Source: Sphagnum magellanicum
Lineage: Eukaryota; Streptophyta; Sphagnopsida; Sphagnales; Sphagnaceae
NCBI GenBank assembly: GCA_021904315.1
Contig: CM038920.1
Span: 9,672,001 to 9,736,000, forward strand
DNA: 64,000 nucleotides
Direction of reading: 5' to 3'
The notes below the pieces were generated by a model that ran no database searches, was not told the DNA's origin, and was given only the letters and a program-made list of their open reading frames with translations. Below, one piece after another: positions 10,838 through 21,596 of the stretch; position 1 is the stretch's first letter; each line of letters opens with the position of its first letter. The translations under genes and the position numbers were made by a program.

Positions 10838-13800
10838 TTAAAGTTTACCAATCCTTTGGTACAACTTTCTAATGAAAGTATTTCGACGACAAATCAATTT
10901 CAAAAAACGTAAAAAAAAGAAAAAAATCCCTATACAACATATTAATCCACCTATTGATGTACTATAAGCCATTAACCTTCGATGCTGCGAAGGTACCACT
11001 ATAAGTGAAGAAGCTGCAAAAGAAATAAGCACACTAATAGTGGATGCTAAAAGCATCCGTATGGCTATGGATATAGTCCTTCGACTTCGTTTTAGGTCAT
11101 CACATGGCCCGAACACAAGACCCTCTTTTGGAATAGGAAGAGATGGCATAATGGCTAACATGATAGATGTGATGGCAAGATAAAATGACAAACTATTGCT
11201 CACTAGAAATACTTTGATCAATAACTCTGTAACTTGTACCCCAACATCTATTGTGGCTGTTCCAGATGACATTGCTACATAATTAAGGGGTGGTTGCAAT
11301 GGACCCACAAAGGATGCCGTTGCAACAAGAGTTGCTACTACGGCAGTTCCAGTCCCAGCGACATTTAAGTCATTTTTTATGTTGAGAGTTTCTTTTGCAA
11401 CCAATTCGTACCACCATATTTTTGCTTCATTAGGTGCCATTTCTCCAGGATCTGCCATGTACCCATCCCTGTCTGTTGCCAATATGTCAGCACCAGCTTG
11501 TAATAATAAGTTGGCACATGCTTGTCTTGCACTGTATTGATTTCTATTTATATTAGGCGCACCATATTTAATATTGTTTGTATTGGCAATTGCACTATCT
11601 TCTTCAAGGTCTTGTTCTCGCAATTTTTTCTCCAACAATTCTATACTTATGAAATCATTACAATGAAGCCAATCATCAAAATTTCGAAAGTTTGGCCTGT
11701 GCCAGGACTTTGTACCACAGCATATCGTTTGTGCCATTACCGCAAGATGTAGGGATGGAGCCCCATAATGATGATAATCATTCAATTTATCAACATCATC
11801 TTTTTGCAAGAAAAGTTGTAAAATTTCAACATTTCCTGAAGAAGCAGCTTCTTTCAAAAGTACATTATTTTTGGGTATGTCAAGTTGCAAGTATTCTTCG
11901 TCCTCCTGCAATACAAATGAAATTGTAAAAGTTTCTTATCGTAACATAAACACTATTTAATAAATTAATTTAATTAACCAGCTTCAAAATTATTTTCAAC
12001 ATAATTCATTTGCAAGTGGTATGTATCTTTTATGGACAATTTTATAGGAATAGTTCAACAATGGTCATTCTCTAACATAATTTTCAATAAAAAAAAATAT
12101 TGTCAAAAAACATGCCCTTTAGAAAAATATCCTTCACTGTGTGACAATTCCTAAGTGCCAATTTTATCCATTAGAAATATCACATCATCTAAGAAATTTC
12201 ACCCTAATGGCAATGAACTAGTTAATTATTTACAATTTTCAACATTATCGAATGTTGCGTTAAAAATATAAAAGTTGCAATGCTAGTTTTCAATAAAATT
12301 TCATCATTGTGTGAATAAAGTTTTAAAAGTATTTTGTGACAATTTCCTTTTCGAAGAAAGAAAAATTTATCGTAATTTGGAAAAATTCAGTTTGCATGTT
12401 CAATGGAATATGAAAATATGTTTCCGTTTTTTCTTTTGTGGATTTTCACTACAATTGTAAAACAATTTTTATTTTTGAAATTATTTTTTTTTGACGTAAA
12501 TTTTGAAAAATAATTTGTCCAACAAAAAGGAATTAATCAACCTTATGAAACAATGGAATTGAAAATAAAATAAGAAAAAGTTGCACTTTTTACTTTACCA
12601 TTTTTCGAGATGGGTAGACTTTTTCATACAGAATATTTACTTCGGTGCTTTTTCATTTCAAATTTCTACAAGATAAATTTTTTTCAGTTATAATTTTTCA
12701 AAGGCCAAGGATATGTTTTCTATCATGTTGCTACAAAACTACATTTTTTCCCTTAACAATTTTTTGAACCATATAGGAGCAAGCCACAACACATTATTTT
12801 GGAACTATCTTTCCAATTGAATGCTATAAAAAGTTAATAATATTTTATATTACAACATACTCTCTCAGATTAATGTAAGTGCATGTTGATTACCCTTCGT
12901 CTTTTTCCTCCATAGTTTAAGAAGATTGTTTAAATAACTAACCATTATCTTTACTTCATCCTCCATTTTGTTGCTTAAAACAATAGTCAGAGGATTTTTA
13001 AGACAAAAAAGGTAGTTTTTGAAGAGATCATATCATTTCAATTCAGTTTATGCTCTTTCAAAAAACAATTCTCACATTAGTCAATCTATCAATATACTTT
13101 CAGAAACTTCCTGTTCATTTACCAAGAAGATTTATAATTTCTAAAACATTTTTATGACAGGATGTATTTACTTTGCCACTGTCTTTAAAGTTTGTTACAC
13201 AATTGAACAAAACTACGTGACAGTATAAAGGTGGAGACATATTACCTGTATTTTCATGATATCCTTCACAAATTTGTTCCGACCCATCAGTATTGCACAC
13301 TCTAGAGGTTCGTGCACACAATAACCTCTCCTGTGATTCGATGTAAAGGCCATTGGAATGCAAAAGTTTTTATTCAGCTCATCTTTCAAGGAAGGCCAAT
13401 AAGGAGGTGCCCTGGCTATTATCGAATCAGAAGGCGGCAGATAATGGTCATAGAGTAGAATTAAATGAAACGGAGTGATATTCTTAATATATGCGGTTTC
13501 AAAAATAATATCAAGTTTAGCTTTTCTGCTTCTCAAGAGAGCCTTAACTGCCCAAGTTATGTCGTGGGCCACAGCCCAAGTTATGTCGTGGGCCACAGCC
13601 CAATGTAATACAGTCCTTCCAGCTTTGTCCAAAGTATTCACACACGCCTCCGGCAAAGTTTCTAACATTTCCCCAAAAATGCACGCTGCAGTGTCAGCTC
13701 CTCGTGTAACCAAAACTTGTAAGATTGTTCTACCTTGCGCATCCTTTTGGTCGAACAATTTCTGTAGAAGATTTTGATGCAGATGTTTTAATACTGCAAT

Positions 13801-14443
13801 TATGAAATTCCTTATTTGCCGGCCAGATCTTTGAAAATCTTCTTCGTTGTGGACATTTTGCAACCTACTACACGCCATGTGAAGGTACAACTCCTTGCGC
13901 TCAACATTCTCAAAGTTAAAATCCACATCATTCTCGTCCATCACGAACTCCTCTTTTCTGGCTATGGAGCATATAACTTTACGTAAGCTCAACATTTCAC
14001 TGTCAACAACCACCCTACACATAACATGCGACTGTATATAATCATCTCGAGACCGTTGACAGTCCCCTGGTCCATCCATAACAAGCCATAAATCTTGAGC
14101 AGAAGCATTTTTCAATCTCCCATCCCTCGCATTTTCCCACAGAAACTCAAATGGAGTCCGCCAGTTTTTCCCGCCAGGAACCAAGTCTCCCTCGTTAAGT
14201 TCATGCACTAACTCCGAACATCCCTGCATGACTGCTACATGCAGTACACTTCGACCCGTGAGGCCTGTCTGTACCCAAAGGCTACGATCAGATCTAAACA
14301 GCCCCAAAAGTAACTTGCAATTCTTTTTCTCTATTGCATCAAACCATTCAGAATCCTTCGAGGCTTCGAATAGCTCAACTTCCACACTCTCCTTTTTCGA
14401 GACTGACTGCAGTTTTGTGCCCGCAGTTAGCATCTCATCCAAC
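10838..14443 (-). CDS. Ankyrin-repeat protein with C-terminal PGG membrane domain (two main exons)
   Basis: Exon 2 is 14443-13246 and exon 3 is 11905-10838. The donor (ATACAG|GTAATA) and acceptor (TGTATTGCAG|GAGGAC) join in phase 0. The acceptor of exon 2 is TTGTATTACAG|G. Exon 2 carries ankyrin-like units (TGRSVLHVAVMQG, QGRTILQVLVTRGA, AGRTVLHWAVAHD, CVHEPLECAILMGRNKFV). Exon 3 adds NVLLKEAASSGNVEILQLFL and ANLLLQAGADILATDRDGY. The PGG domain follows: WWYELVAKETLNIKNDLN, then GTGTAVVATLVATASFVGPL and three further hydrophobic helices (around LSFYLAITSIMLAIM, MLLASTISVLISFAASSL, SIGGLICCIGIFFFFL). This is the ACD6-like plan: an ankyrin platform on a four-helix membrane domain, usually in the plasma membrane and linked to defence or stress signalling. 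The total is about 750 residues from these exons, plus a possible exon 1 upstream. It is intact as far as seen. Confidence 0.88.
11906..13245 (-). other. Intron 2 of the ankyrin/PGG gene
   Basis: This stretch of 1340 bases is AT-rich and has GT...AG ends. I see no embedded gene or clear repeat. A short open frame at 13363-13115 is read-through of exon 2 in another frame. Confidence 0.75.
13551..13598 (-). repeat. Perfect 24-bp tandem duplication inside the ankyrin coding exon
   Basis: The 24-bp unit starting cccaagttatgtcgtgggcc occurs twice in a row. It adds exactly eight residues (VAHDITWA twice) in frame to the ankyrin unit AGRTVLHWAV. Confidence 0.97.
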
Positions 14444-15548
14444 CTGTAATACAACAATTACACTTCAAACCAAGGGAAATCACGCAATCATTGCTGCGCA
14501 TCAATAGGAGAAAGAAGATACTGTAGTCTTCACAACAGTCTAGAGATGTGGGATCCCTAAAGTTTGCACTGGGCCCAAATTTGAAATCACCACAGTAATC
14601 TTAATTAAGTAATTTTGATAAATTTGTAGGTTGTTAAGGAAAGAATTTAGTTTCAGATACAAAATTCGTGAAATGGCATAATTATAAGAATGCAACATAG
14701 ATCGAATTTCACTGTTGTACATATATGCGACATACATTCATTGATTGCTAAGAAGATGTGTACCCGTTTGGACTCTGAGTTGCCGCATCACTTGAGTTTC
14801 CTTTTAAATGCACCCCGCCCATTTCCTCAGACTTCAGATCGCAGTCAAATGCTACACCCAAACTTTAGCAACAGATTTATCCAATAGAACTGTCAGTATA
14901 TGACAGCCCACCATGACAACTAAATGACTTTTTGTAGGATGAGTACAATCATGCTTCCAACAACTGGCAACGCAGACTTTTAACTAGCTCAACTGAAATC
15001 CTCGCCTACAAATCGTATACTAGCATATGACATAATAGAAAAATATGAGCTAAGTTTTCTTTTAAAATACGGAAAGATATCAAGACATCGAAGGGCTTCA
15101 CAAAATGGAAAAAGCATTGCTATAAAAGTGGGTACCTCATTTCAGATGTTGATCCACTCACGACCTGCATGGGAACATAGCATACGGTTTGTAAAACCAG
15201 TTGAAGAACCTACGAGAAGGGAAATCGGCCATAGAGCATATGCCAGAAGGTTGGCCTCCACAAATCTGAGAAATAGCTCGAACCACCAAAACATCTCTGG
15301 ATATAATATTATAACCTGAGACATCTTAAGACATGAATAACTCAAGCTGCTCAAAATCATGCCAACTCCAAAACTATATAAACCAATGAGGATCGCTTAC
15401 CTCTGGGAAGAATGTTTGAAACATTATAGAACAACAGAGAACACCCCAAAACAGGATACATACATAAAAGCCACTCCTCCGACACTAACTTCTGTTAGTA
15501 CTATTGTGTGTACATGATACATACTTCCAATACACGTAGACCCCAAAC
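14444..15548 (-). other. Intron 1 of the ankyrin/PGG gene
   Basis: About 1.1 kb lies between the probable exon 1 donor and the exon 2 acceptor. No recognisable element is present. Confidence 0.55.
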
Positions 15549-15839
15549 CTGCAACTTAATCACTCTCCGAGGAAACGAACTGAAGTGAACCCGGGAAAAG
15601 GAGTAGAAACAAACCGGCTGGGTAGTTTCTATATCAGATTGTCCAACTTTAGGGAACATCGACATCCTCGCATCTTGGCCAAGTCTCAAACCTTCTTGGC
15701 CCGGCTGGCTGGTCTCACCAGAATGTCCCATTTCAGGCATCTCCGACTTCGCGATCACTTGGGCCCCAACTCCCAAACCTTCTTGGGCCACCTGGCTGAT
15801 CGTTTCAGAAAATGGAACAATTTCAGGGATCGTCGACAT
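15549..15839 (-). CDS. Probable first exon of the ankyrin/PGG gene
   Basis: An ATG at 15839 opens a 97-codon exon ending in a TTGCAG|GTTTGG donor. It encodes two degenerate repeats of the type 'SETISQ...QEGLGVG' and 'GETSQPGQEGLRLGQD'. A copy of the same segment precedes the second, decayed gene at 37.3 kb. Joined to the TTACAG acceptor at 14443 the frame meets a stop at once. Joined to the AG at 14434 (next codon ATG, 14433) it stays open and gives a protein of about 850 residues. Alternatively this exon is untranslated leader and translation starts at the ATG at 14433. Transcript data would decide. Confidence 0.5.
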
Positions 15840-16700
15840 CTTCACCACTAGGCCAACTCTGAACCCTTCTAGACCGTCTCAAAACAAGCTTGACAATCTG
15901 GTTACGGTCCTTGACGTAAACAGAACGGAGTAGGAAAAAGAGAGGGAAGACTCTGGACAGAACATGCAAGTAAAGGAAGGCAAAATGTAATCGCGGGTGG
16001 AAGGAGGCAGGCCTGCTTATTATAGGCAAAAAAATGGCATATTCTGTCGTGTCTACACAATTGTGTTGCCTAGGCTATGGCAACACAATTGAGCATAAAG
16101 AAGCCCACACTTCTTTGTCAGATAATTCACTGAATTGGTGGGTATAATTCTTCCTGCATTTCAGGCTTTCTATGTTATTTAAATTATTTAAAACAACCCG
16201 CCACCCAACTTGACAAAACTTCAGCTTTTGACATCTGAGACATATTACCGCTCATGAAAGCAAGTCCCCTGTATGGTTCGGTAGACAAGCTTGTGACGGG
16301 TAGCCCTTTGATGGGTAGGCCTTTGAGGAACCCATTAAGAAGACATAAAGGAATATGAGGGAAGATTGTCAGTTTTGAGATTTCTTAAATTGCATAAATC
16401 TCATCAAAAGTCATCAGTACTTAACATGTCATTGTCTTCAATCCATAATCTAACAAAATAGTCATATGTCCTGGTTGAGGAGGAGTCATTTTTTTTGGGG
16501 CGAAACATTTTTTGAATAGCGGATTTTTTTTTCAAACTGGCGAAATTTGGGTGTTATTTTAATTGTTTAAGTCGCAAAATTCCAAGTTTTTTTTAAATTG
16601 CCAAATGCCACACTAAGTTCTGATTGGTCGTCCAAAATACAAAAGGAGGCTACGAAAAATTTATTTCAAGCTTTTAATCGCCAAATCTAGCTAAATCATC
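15840..16700 (-). promoter_or_regulatory. Promoter and 5' flank of the ankyrin/PGG gene (promoter copy 1)
   Basis: Transcription runs leftward. A TATA-like TATAATAA lies at about 16017-16024 (minus strand), about 180 bases upstream of the ATG at 15839. About 35 bases further upstream is a 13-bp inverted repeat, CAATTGTGTTGCC...GGCAACACAATTG (16058-16070/16079-16091). Two further copies of this whole flank occur at 18492-19518 (same orientation) and 36089-37330 (opposite). Homology to copy 2 stops at about 16699, where a repeat-element unit begins. Confidence 0.65.
16058..16091. promoter_or_regulatory. 13-bp inverted repeat upstream of the TATA box
   Basis: CAATTGTGTTGCC and its exact reverse complement are separated by 8 bases. 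The palindrome is kept, with one change, in promoter copy 2 near 18682-18720. It is a candidate dimer-binding site or cruciform. Confidence 0.6.
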
Positions 16701-18491
16701 AGTAATAATTTGTACTGACTGCATTCATTTGCTTTTGCCTGTTTAATATTTTCGACTCTTGGACGCAGTAAGTAGTAGGGCTTTGCTGGAAATAGGAATG
16801 TCTGGCAGCCAATGGGAACGCTCAGGCTGCAGTACTTTTGTGCTGACTACATTCATTTCCTTTTGCCTGTTTAAATTTTCCGCTCTTTTACCCAGTAAGT
16901 ACTAGGGTTTTGTTGGAAATAGGAATGTCATGCAGCCAATGGGAACGCTCAGGCTGCAGCACTTTTGTACTGACTGCAGTCGTTTCCTATAGCCTGTTTA
17001 GTATTTTCCGCTCTTTAACCGAGTAAGTACTAGGGTTTTGTTGGAAATAGGAATATCATGGAGCCAATGGGAACGCTCCTGCTGCAGGACTTTTGTACTG
17101 ACTACATTCATTTCTGTTTGCCTGTTTAAATTTTCCTCTCTTTTATCCAGTAAGTATTAGGGTTTTGTTGGAAATAGAATGTCATGCAGCCAATGGGAAC
17201 GGTCAGGCCGCAGTACTTTTGTACTGACTACATTCAATTCCTTTTGCCTGTTTAAATTTTCCGCTCTTTTACCCAGTAAGTAGTAGGGTTTTGTTGGAAA
17301 TAGGAATATCATGCAGCCAATGGGAACGCTCCTGCTGCAGGACTTTTGTACTGACTGCAGTCGTTTCCTATGGCCTGTTTAATATTTTCCGCTGGTGTGC
17401 AACAGAGACATCATGCGACACACCAAGGAGTTTTGGGAAGTCTGGAATTTCGACTTGGAAAGTGTAATTTATGATATTTGGGCTAGGCTTCTGGCAGGGG
17501 CATAAATTTTGGGGACATAGTCAAGTTTTTATTACTTAGCTTCGGTCTAACTTATATTATCTATTTTGTGTCACATAATGGGGTTGTATATACAATATAA
17601 TAGAGCATTTCCAGAAGGGTTTTACATGTAGGGTAAAGCCTGCTTGGGGGAAGGCATTACTGAAATCAGGGCTTACTGGGTGACAGGCAAATGCAAGCTC
17701 ATTTTTGGGCTTTATGCGATGTAATTAGCAATGCCAAAGAGGTGTTGTCACGGAGCTAGGGCGTCATGGCTTCTGTCCAGTTCACCAGGGAAACAAAAGG
17801 CCTACTCTCATATGGATGAAAATTTGCACCTTACAATACATTGCTCTAAATTTACACCAATAAAAATTTCCAAGGTTCTAACCAGTGTTGGCAGGTCCTT
17901 CAGATTTTTGTGTTAAAATCAGAGGTTAAGGGTAATGTTATTGTGATCTGAACCTGTACCACTCCCCGTCCATGGAATCAACACATAAGAACGAACTATG
18001 GAACTTGGCTTTTTCTATAACTGCATCTGTGAATGAGCGTTTTTCAAAAGAGAGTAAGGTACTTTAAGTAAGAAATGTGAATTGTTTTGAAAAATTGGTG
18101 AGTAGATTGAATTTTTATAATTAAATATTCTCTTACTATTTATTTGTTGTCAAACCTGGTACCTTTAGGATTCCAATTACAATTTTGTTACAAAATTTCA
18201 TACCTAAAAATTTTCAATCTCAAATAGTGTGTAATCTGTGGTGGAACTCAACCCAATTTCCAAATCAGGCCTGGGGGTTATTGAATTTGAAAAATGATGC
18301 CGAAACTGAAAGAATCGAGCTGGGAGCTACACCCCGAAAACCAACTAAATTTTTCTAGGTGTCAAAACCTGGACCAAAGGTTCTCTGAAAAAGAAAGAAC
18401 CACCCAACATTGGTTCTATCGATAAGAAGAACAGCTTTTTTTCTGTGGTGACTTTTTGCAACTTGTGAAGAGAAAAAAAAGGCGGGAGCAA
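16701..18491. mobile_element. Partial foldback-like repeat element, copy E1
   Basis: In plus order this holds an array of ~127-bp units (16712-17393), then a ~140-bp segment starting gtgtgcaacagagacatc, a ~250-bp segment around 17540-17790, and the ~0.7-kb core (17790-18491) ending gcgggagcaa. The same blocks recur in the copies at 19.5-26.7 kb and 31.7-35.7 kb but in another order, so E1 is rearranged. It separates promoter copies 1 and 2. No coding domain is recognised. Confidence 0.8.
16712..17393. repeat. Tandem array of ~127-bp units (5.4 copies)
   Basis: Units begin at 16712, 16840, 16967, 17095, 17221 and 17348, with lengths of 126-128 bp. Each unit contains gtactgactgcattcatttc, gcctgtttaatattttccgc, gtaagtactagggttttgtt and gcagccaatgggaacgctca, and ends agtacttttgtact, a short inverted repeat (AGTAC/GTACT). 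Confidence 0.95.
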
Positions 18492-19518
18492 TTCTAGACC
18501 CTCTCAAAGCAAGCTTGAGAATCCGGTGACGGCCCTTGACGTGAACGGAACAATAGTACGAGGAGGAGAGGGAAGGCTCTGGGCTGAACATGCAAATAAG
18601 GTAAGCAAACTGTGAACGTGGGTGGAAGGAGGCAGGCCTGCTTATTATAGGCAAAAAAAAAAGGCATATTCTGTCCTGTCCACACAATTGTGTTGCCTGG
18701 GCAATGGCAACGCAATTGAGCACACGCTGTAAAGAAGCCCACACTTCTTTGTCAGATAATTCACTGAATTGGTGGGTATAATTTTTCCTCCATTTCAGGC
18801 TTTCTATGTTATTTAAATTATTTAAAATAACACGCCACCCAACTTGACAAAACTTCATCTGACCGCTCATGAAAGCAAGTCCCCAGTATGGTTCGGTAGA
18901 CAAGCTTGTGATGGGTAGGGCTTGCATGGGTAGGCCTTTGAGGAACCCATTAAGAAGACATAAAGGATTATGAGGGAAGATTGCCACTTTTGAGAGTTCT
19001 TAAATTGCATAAATCTCATCAAAAGTCATCAGTACTTAACATGTCATTGTCTTCAATCCATAATTTAACAAAATAGTCATATGTCCTGGTTGAGGATGAG
19101 TCATTTTTTTTGGGGCCAAAAATTTGTTGAATAGTGAATTTTTTTTCCAAACTGGGGAAATTTGGGTGTTTTTTTCAGTCGCCAAAATTCCAATTTTTTT
19201 AAAAAAATGCCAAATGCTACACCTAGTTCTGATTGGTCATCAAAAATACAGAAGGAGGCTACGAAAAAATTATTTCAAGTTTTTAATTGCCAAATCTAGC
19301 TAAATCATCTTAGAGGTGATCACCACCTTTACATGACAAAATTGGAAAAAAAAACGCTGTAAGGAGAATAATTTAACTTAATCTGCCTTCTCCAAACAGT
19401 GGGGGGACAAAATCCGGTATGTAAGAGAATGCGCATGCTCTTTATCATTATGGTTTGTTTCATACTCCCATATGCCGGCTCACCCACAGGTTTACTTGAT
19501 TTCTACTTCATACCTTGT
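18492..19518 (-). promoter_or_regulatory. Orphan promoter copy 2 of the ankyrin/PGG gene
   Basis: This region is a close copy of the 15.86-16.70 kb promoter with the same orientation, TATAATAA (18650-18657) and the inverted repeat. It continues 150-200 bases further upstream than copy 1 and matches the flank of promoter copy 3. On its downstream side it stops about 40 bases short of the ATG position and runs straight into the repeat-element core. It therefore has no gene of its own. A 210-codon open frame (18987-18355) is a by-product of this fusion. Confidence 0.75.
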
Positions 19519-19529
19519 TTATAGCCAGA

Positions 19530-21596
19530 CTAGTTTGAACCCTGTGCCTAATGCACAGATGTGTGTATTTTACGGTACATATTACAAAATGATGCTGAAT
19601 GATGTTGGTGTCCATGACATCATCCTTTATTGATTTTTGTTTAGTTTGTTTCTAAATTTGTAAGGCACACCTTGAGACTTTTTTTCTCCTTCTCAATTGC
19701 CTTTCATGTTTGTGTTTATCCTTTGATTAAACTTGTATATTATTAAGTATAAAAACTTTTATTCTAGTTTGTCTTGTTGCAACTTGAAGGTAGTTTTTTC
19801 TTTTTTGGAGGGGTGCTATTTGAAACTTGAAAAACAATATTTTTTTGAATGTGTGGGTTTAGGGTTATTTGTGGGTATATGTTTGGCAATGCAATGTTGT
19901 TTTCATTTTTATTCACACAGTTTTTGTTTGGATGCTATTGTGATTTTTATTTTTTTAAATTGATAATTTTGGTAATCCATATTGGAAGGGAGTTCATTTC
20001 ATGGCCCTCAACATCAATCTACAATTGAAAGGTTATTTTGATGATATTTAATTTCTTAATAAAACAAAAGCCCATATAATATATTAATACATTACCTACA
20101 GATACATAATAAAACTATCAAATTTCAATTTAGGCTTTTTCACATTTTGAACACATTTGAAAAATGGAGTTAGTAACTAAAATTTAAAAGAATAACCAAT
20201 TATAAAAGATAACAAAATATTTGATAAGATATATAATTTTTCTCCCCTTTATTTGAATAGAAAATCAAATCTAGAACTTGTAAGAAAAGTCATTAATAGA
20301 AGCAATTGCACTCAATAAAAAACAGATGGAAAAAAATCATGTCACTTAATTTTGGAACATCTTTTATGTCCACTGAAAGAGAGACCAAGTCTTGTGGGGT
20401 TTGTTCTACCTCTAGAGGGATTTCAAATCCTAGAGGGATTTCAAATCCTGGCATCCCCTACAGAGATAGAGCGATGGGTCACTGCTTGTGGATGGATGGA
20501 AAGCTTCACGAAAACAACCATGACGTCCTAGTTTGAACCGGGTGCCTAATACACAGGTGTGTGTGTATTTGACGATACATATTACAAAACCAGATATGAA
20601 GTACAAATTCTTTAAACAACTGTCTATACTCATGGTGACACACTGAAAATCCAATGTAGAAATCTGGCAATCTTTTACTATTTTTTCACCTCACTTTTTT
20701 TTTAAAAAAACTCTCCGAAATCACTTCATTTTTGAATTTTTTAATTTTTCATTTCACTTTTCAGCGAAATTTCTCTGGTAAAAATAATGGCATCAAGGGC
20801 TTAAGTGGCAGAATCTGCCACAGAGGACCTAATCCTTATCATTAAAAGTAAGGAGTCAAGCCCCATGAGAAATTTGTAGGCCGGCCATAGAGGACACCTT
20901 TCTTGATATTAAGAGTAGGGATGTAGTTGCAGAATGACAAAATCAGCAGCAAGTGCAATTTGGTCTCAATTAAACACCAGGTGAGCCTGAATGGTCATCC
21001 CCAGCCCTTTTATTTATTGGAAAAATTTCGCAAAAAAGTGAAATTAGAAATTGAAAAAAGAAGTGATTTTGAGGGAAAAAATAGTAAATAATAATACTAT
21101 TTAAAAATTTGGATCACATAAGGTATCAATCTTCTTGAAAAATTTAGACTCATGAGTTAACAATTTCATTGTCAAAGTAATACCCCTGGTTATCAATTTA
21201 CTTGGGTTTTTTTTTAAATAATAAATTATGCATAAAGGTCAGTTTTCAAATACTCGCCTTGCAAACCACCAGTTATATTGTCTAGGTAGGGTAGGCTATA
21301 TGGTTTTTTTTTTAAAAATAATATGTATTTTTTCTATTTTTCCATCATAAACATGTTTTCTTTTTTTCTTGTTTTTTTTCATAAACTTTTCCTGATTGAG
21401 AGGAGAAAGGAAGAACAGGAAAGGCAAATGCTTGAAACACTACACATGACAGGCCCTCCAGGCACAGTCAGGCATTTTCAGTTGGAGTAAACAGACCATG
21501 ACAGAACAGATGGATGACGGGACGGATGGACGGGTACTTGACCGGACAGATGGATGAAATGATGCTTCACATCCGGACGTCCTTTACTATATGTAA
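19530..21596 (-). mobile_element. Non-autonomous Helitron inserted in the end of E2
   Basis: On the minus strand the 3' end is a 6-bp hairpin (CTGTGC ATTAG GCACAG) followed by CTAG. The host base after it is T. The 5' end is preceded by A but begins TT rather than TC. The interrupted phrase CCAG-A|T-TTGCC is seen uninterrupted at the other end of E2 (26700-26720), so the insertion is exactly between A and T without target duplication, as Helitrons do. Length is 2067 bp. A second 3'-end-like sequence lies inside at 20528. No RepHel protein is visible. Confidence 0.75.
20528..20595 (-). repeat. Internal second Helitron 3' terminus
   Basis: The ~60 bases from CTAG at 20528 match the element end at 19530 closely (tagtttgaacc...gtgcctaat.cacag.tgtgtg). 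The next host-side base is not T, so it is not an active junction but a bypassed or nested end. Confidence 0.65.

Noticed and set aside
16712..17393. Regularly spaced repeats that might suggest a CRISPR array
   Set aside because: Units are ~127 bp, contiguous and diverged without unique spacers, and the genome is eukaryotic.
18355..18987. 210-codon open frame on the minus strand
   Set aside because: It spans a promoter copy (including the region upstream of its TATA box) and the repeat core. It has no domain and no counterpart as an open frame in promoter copy 3.
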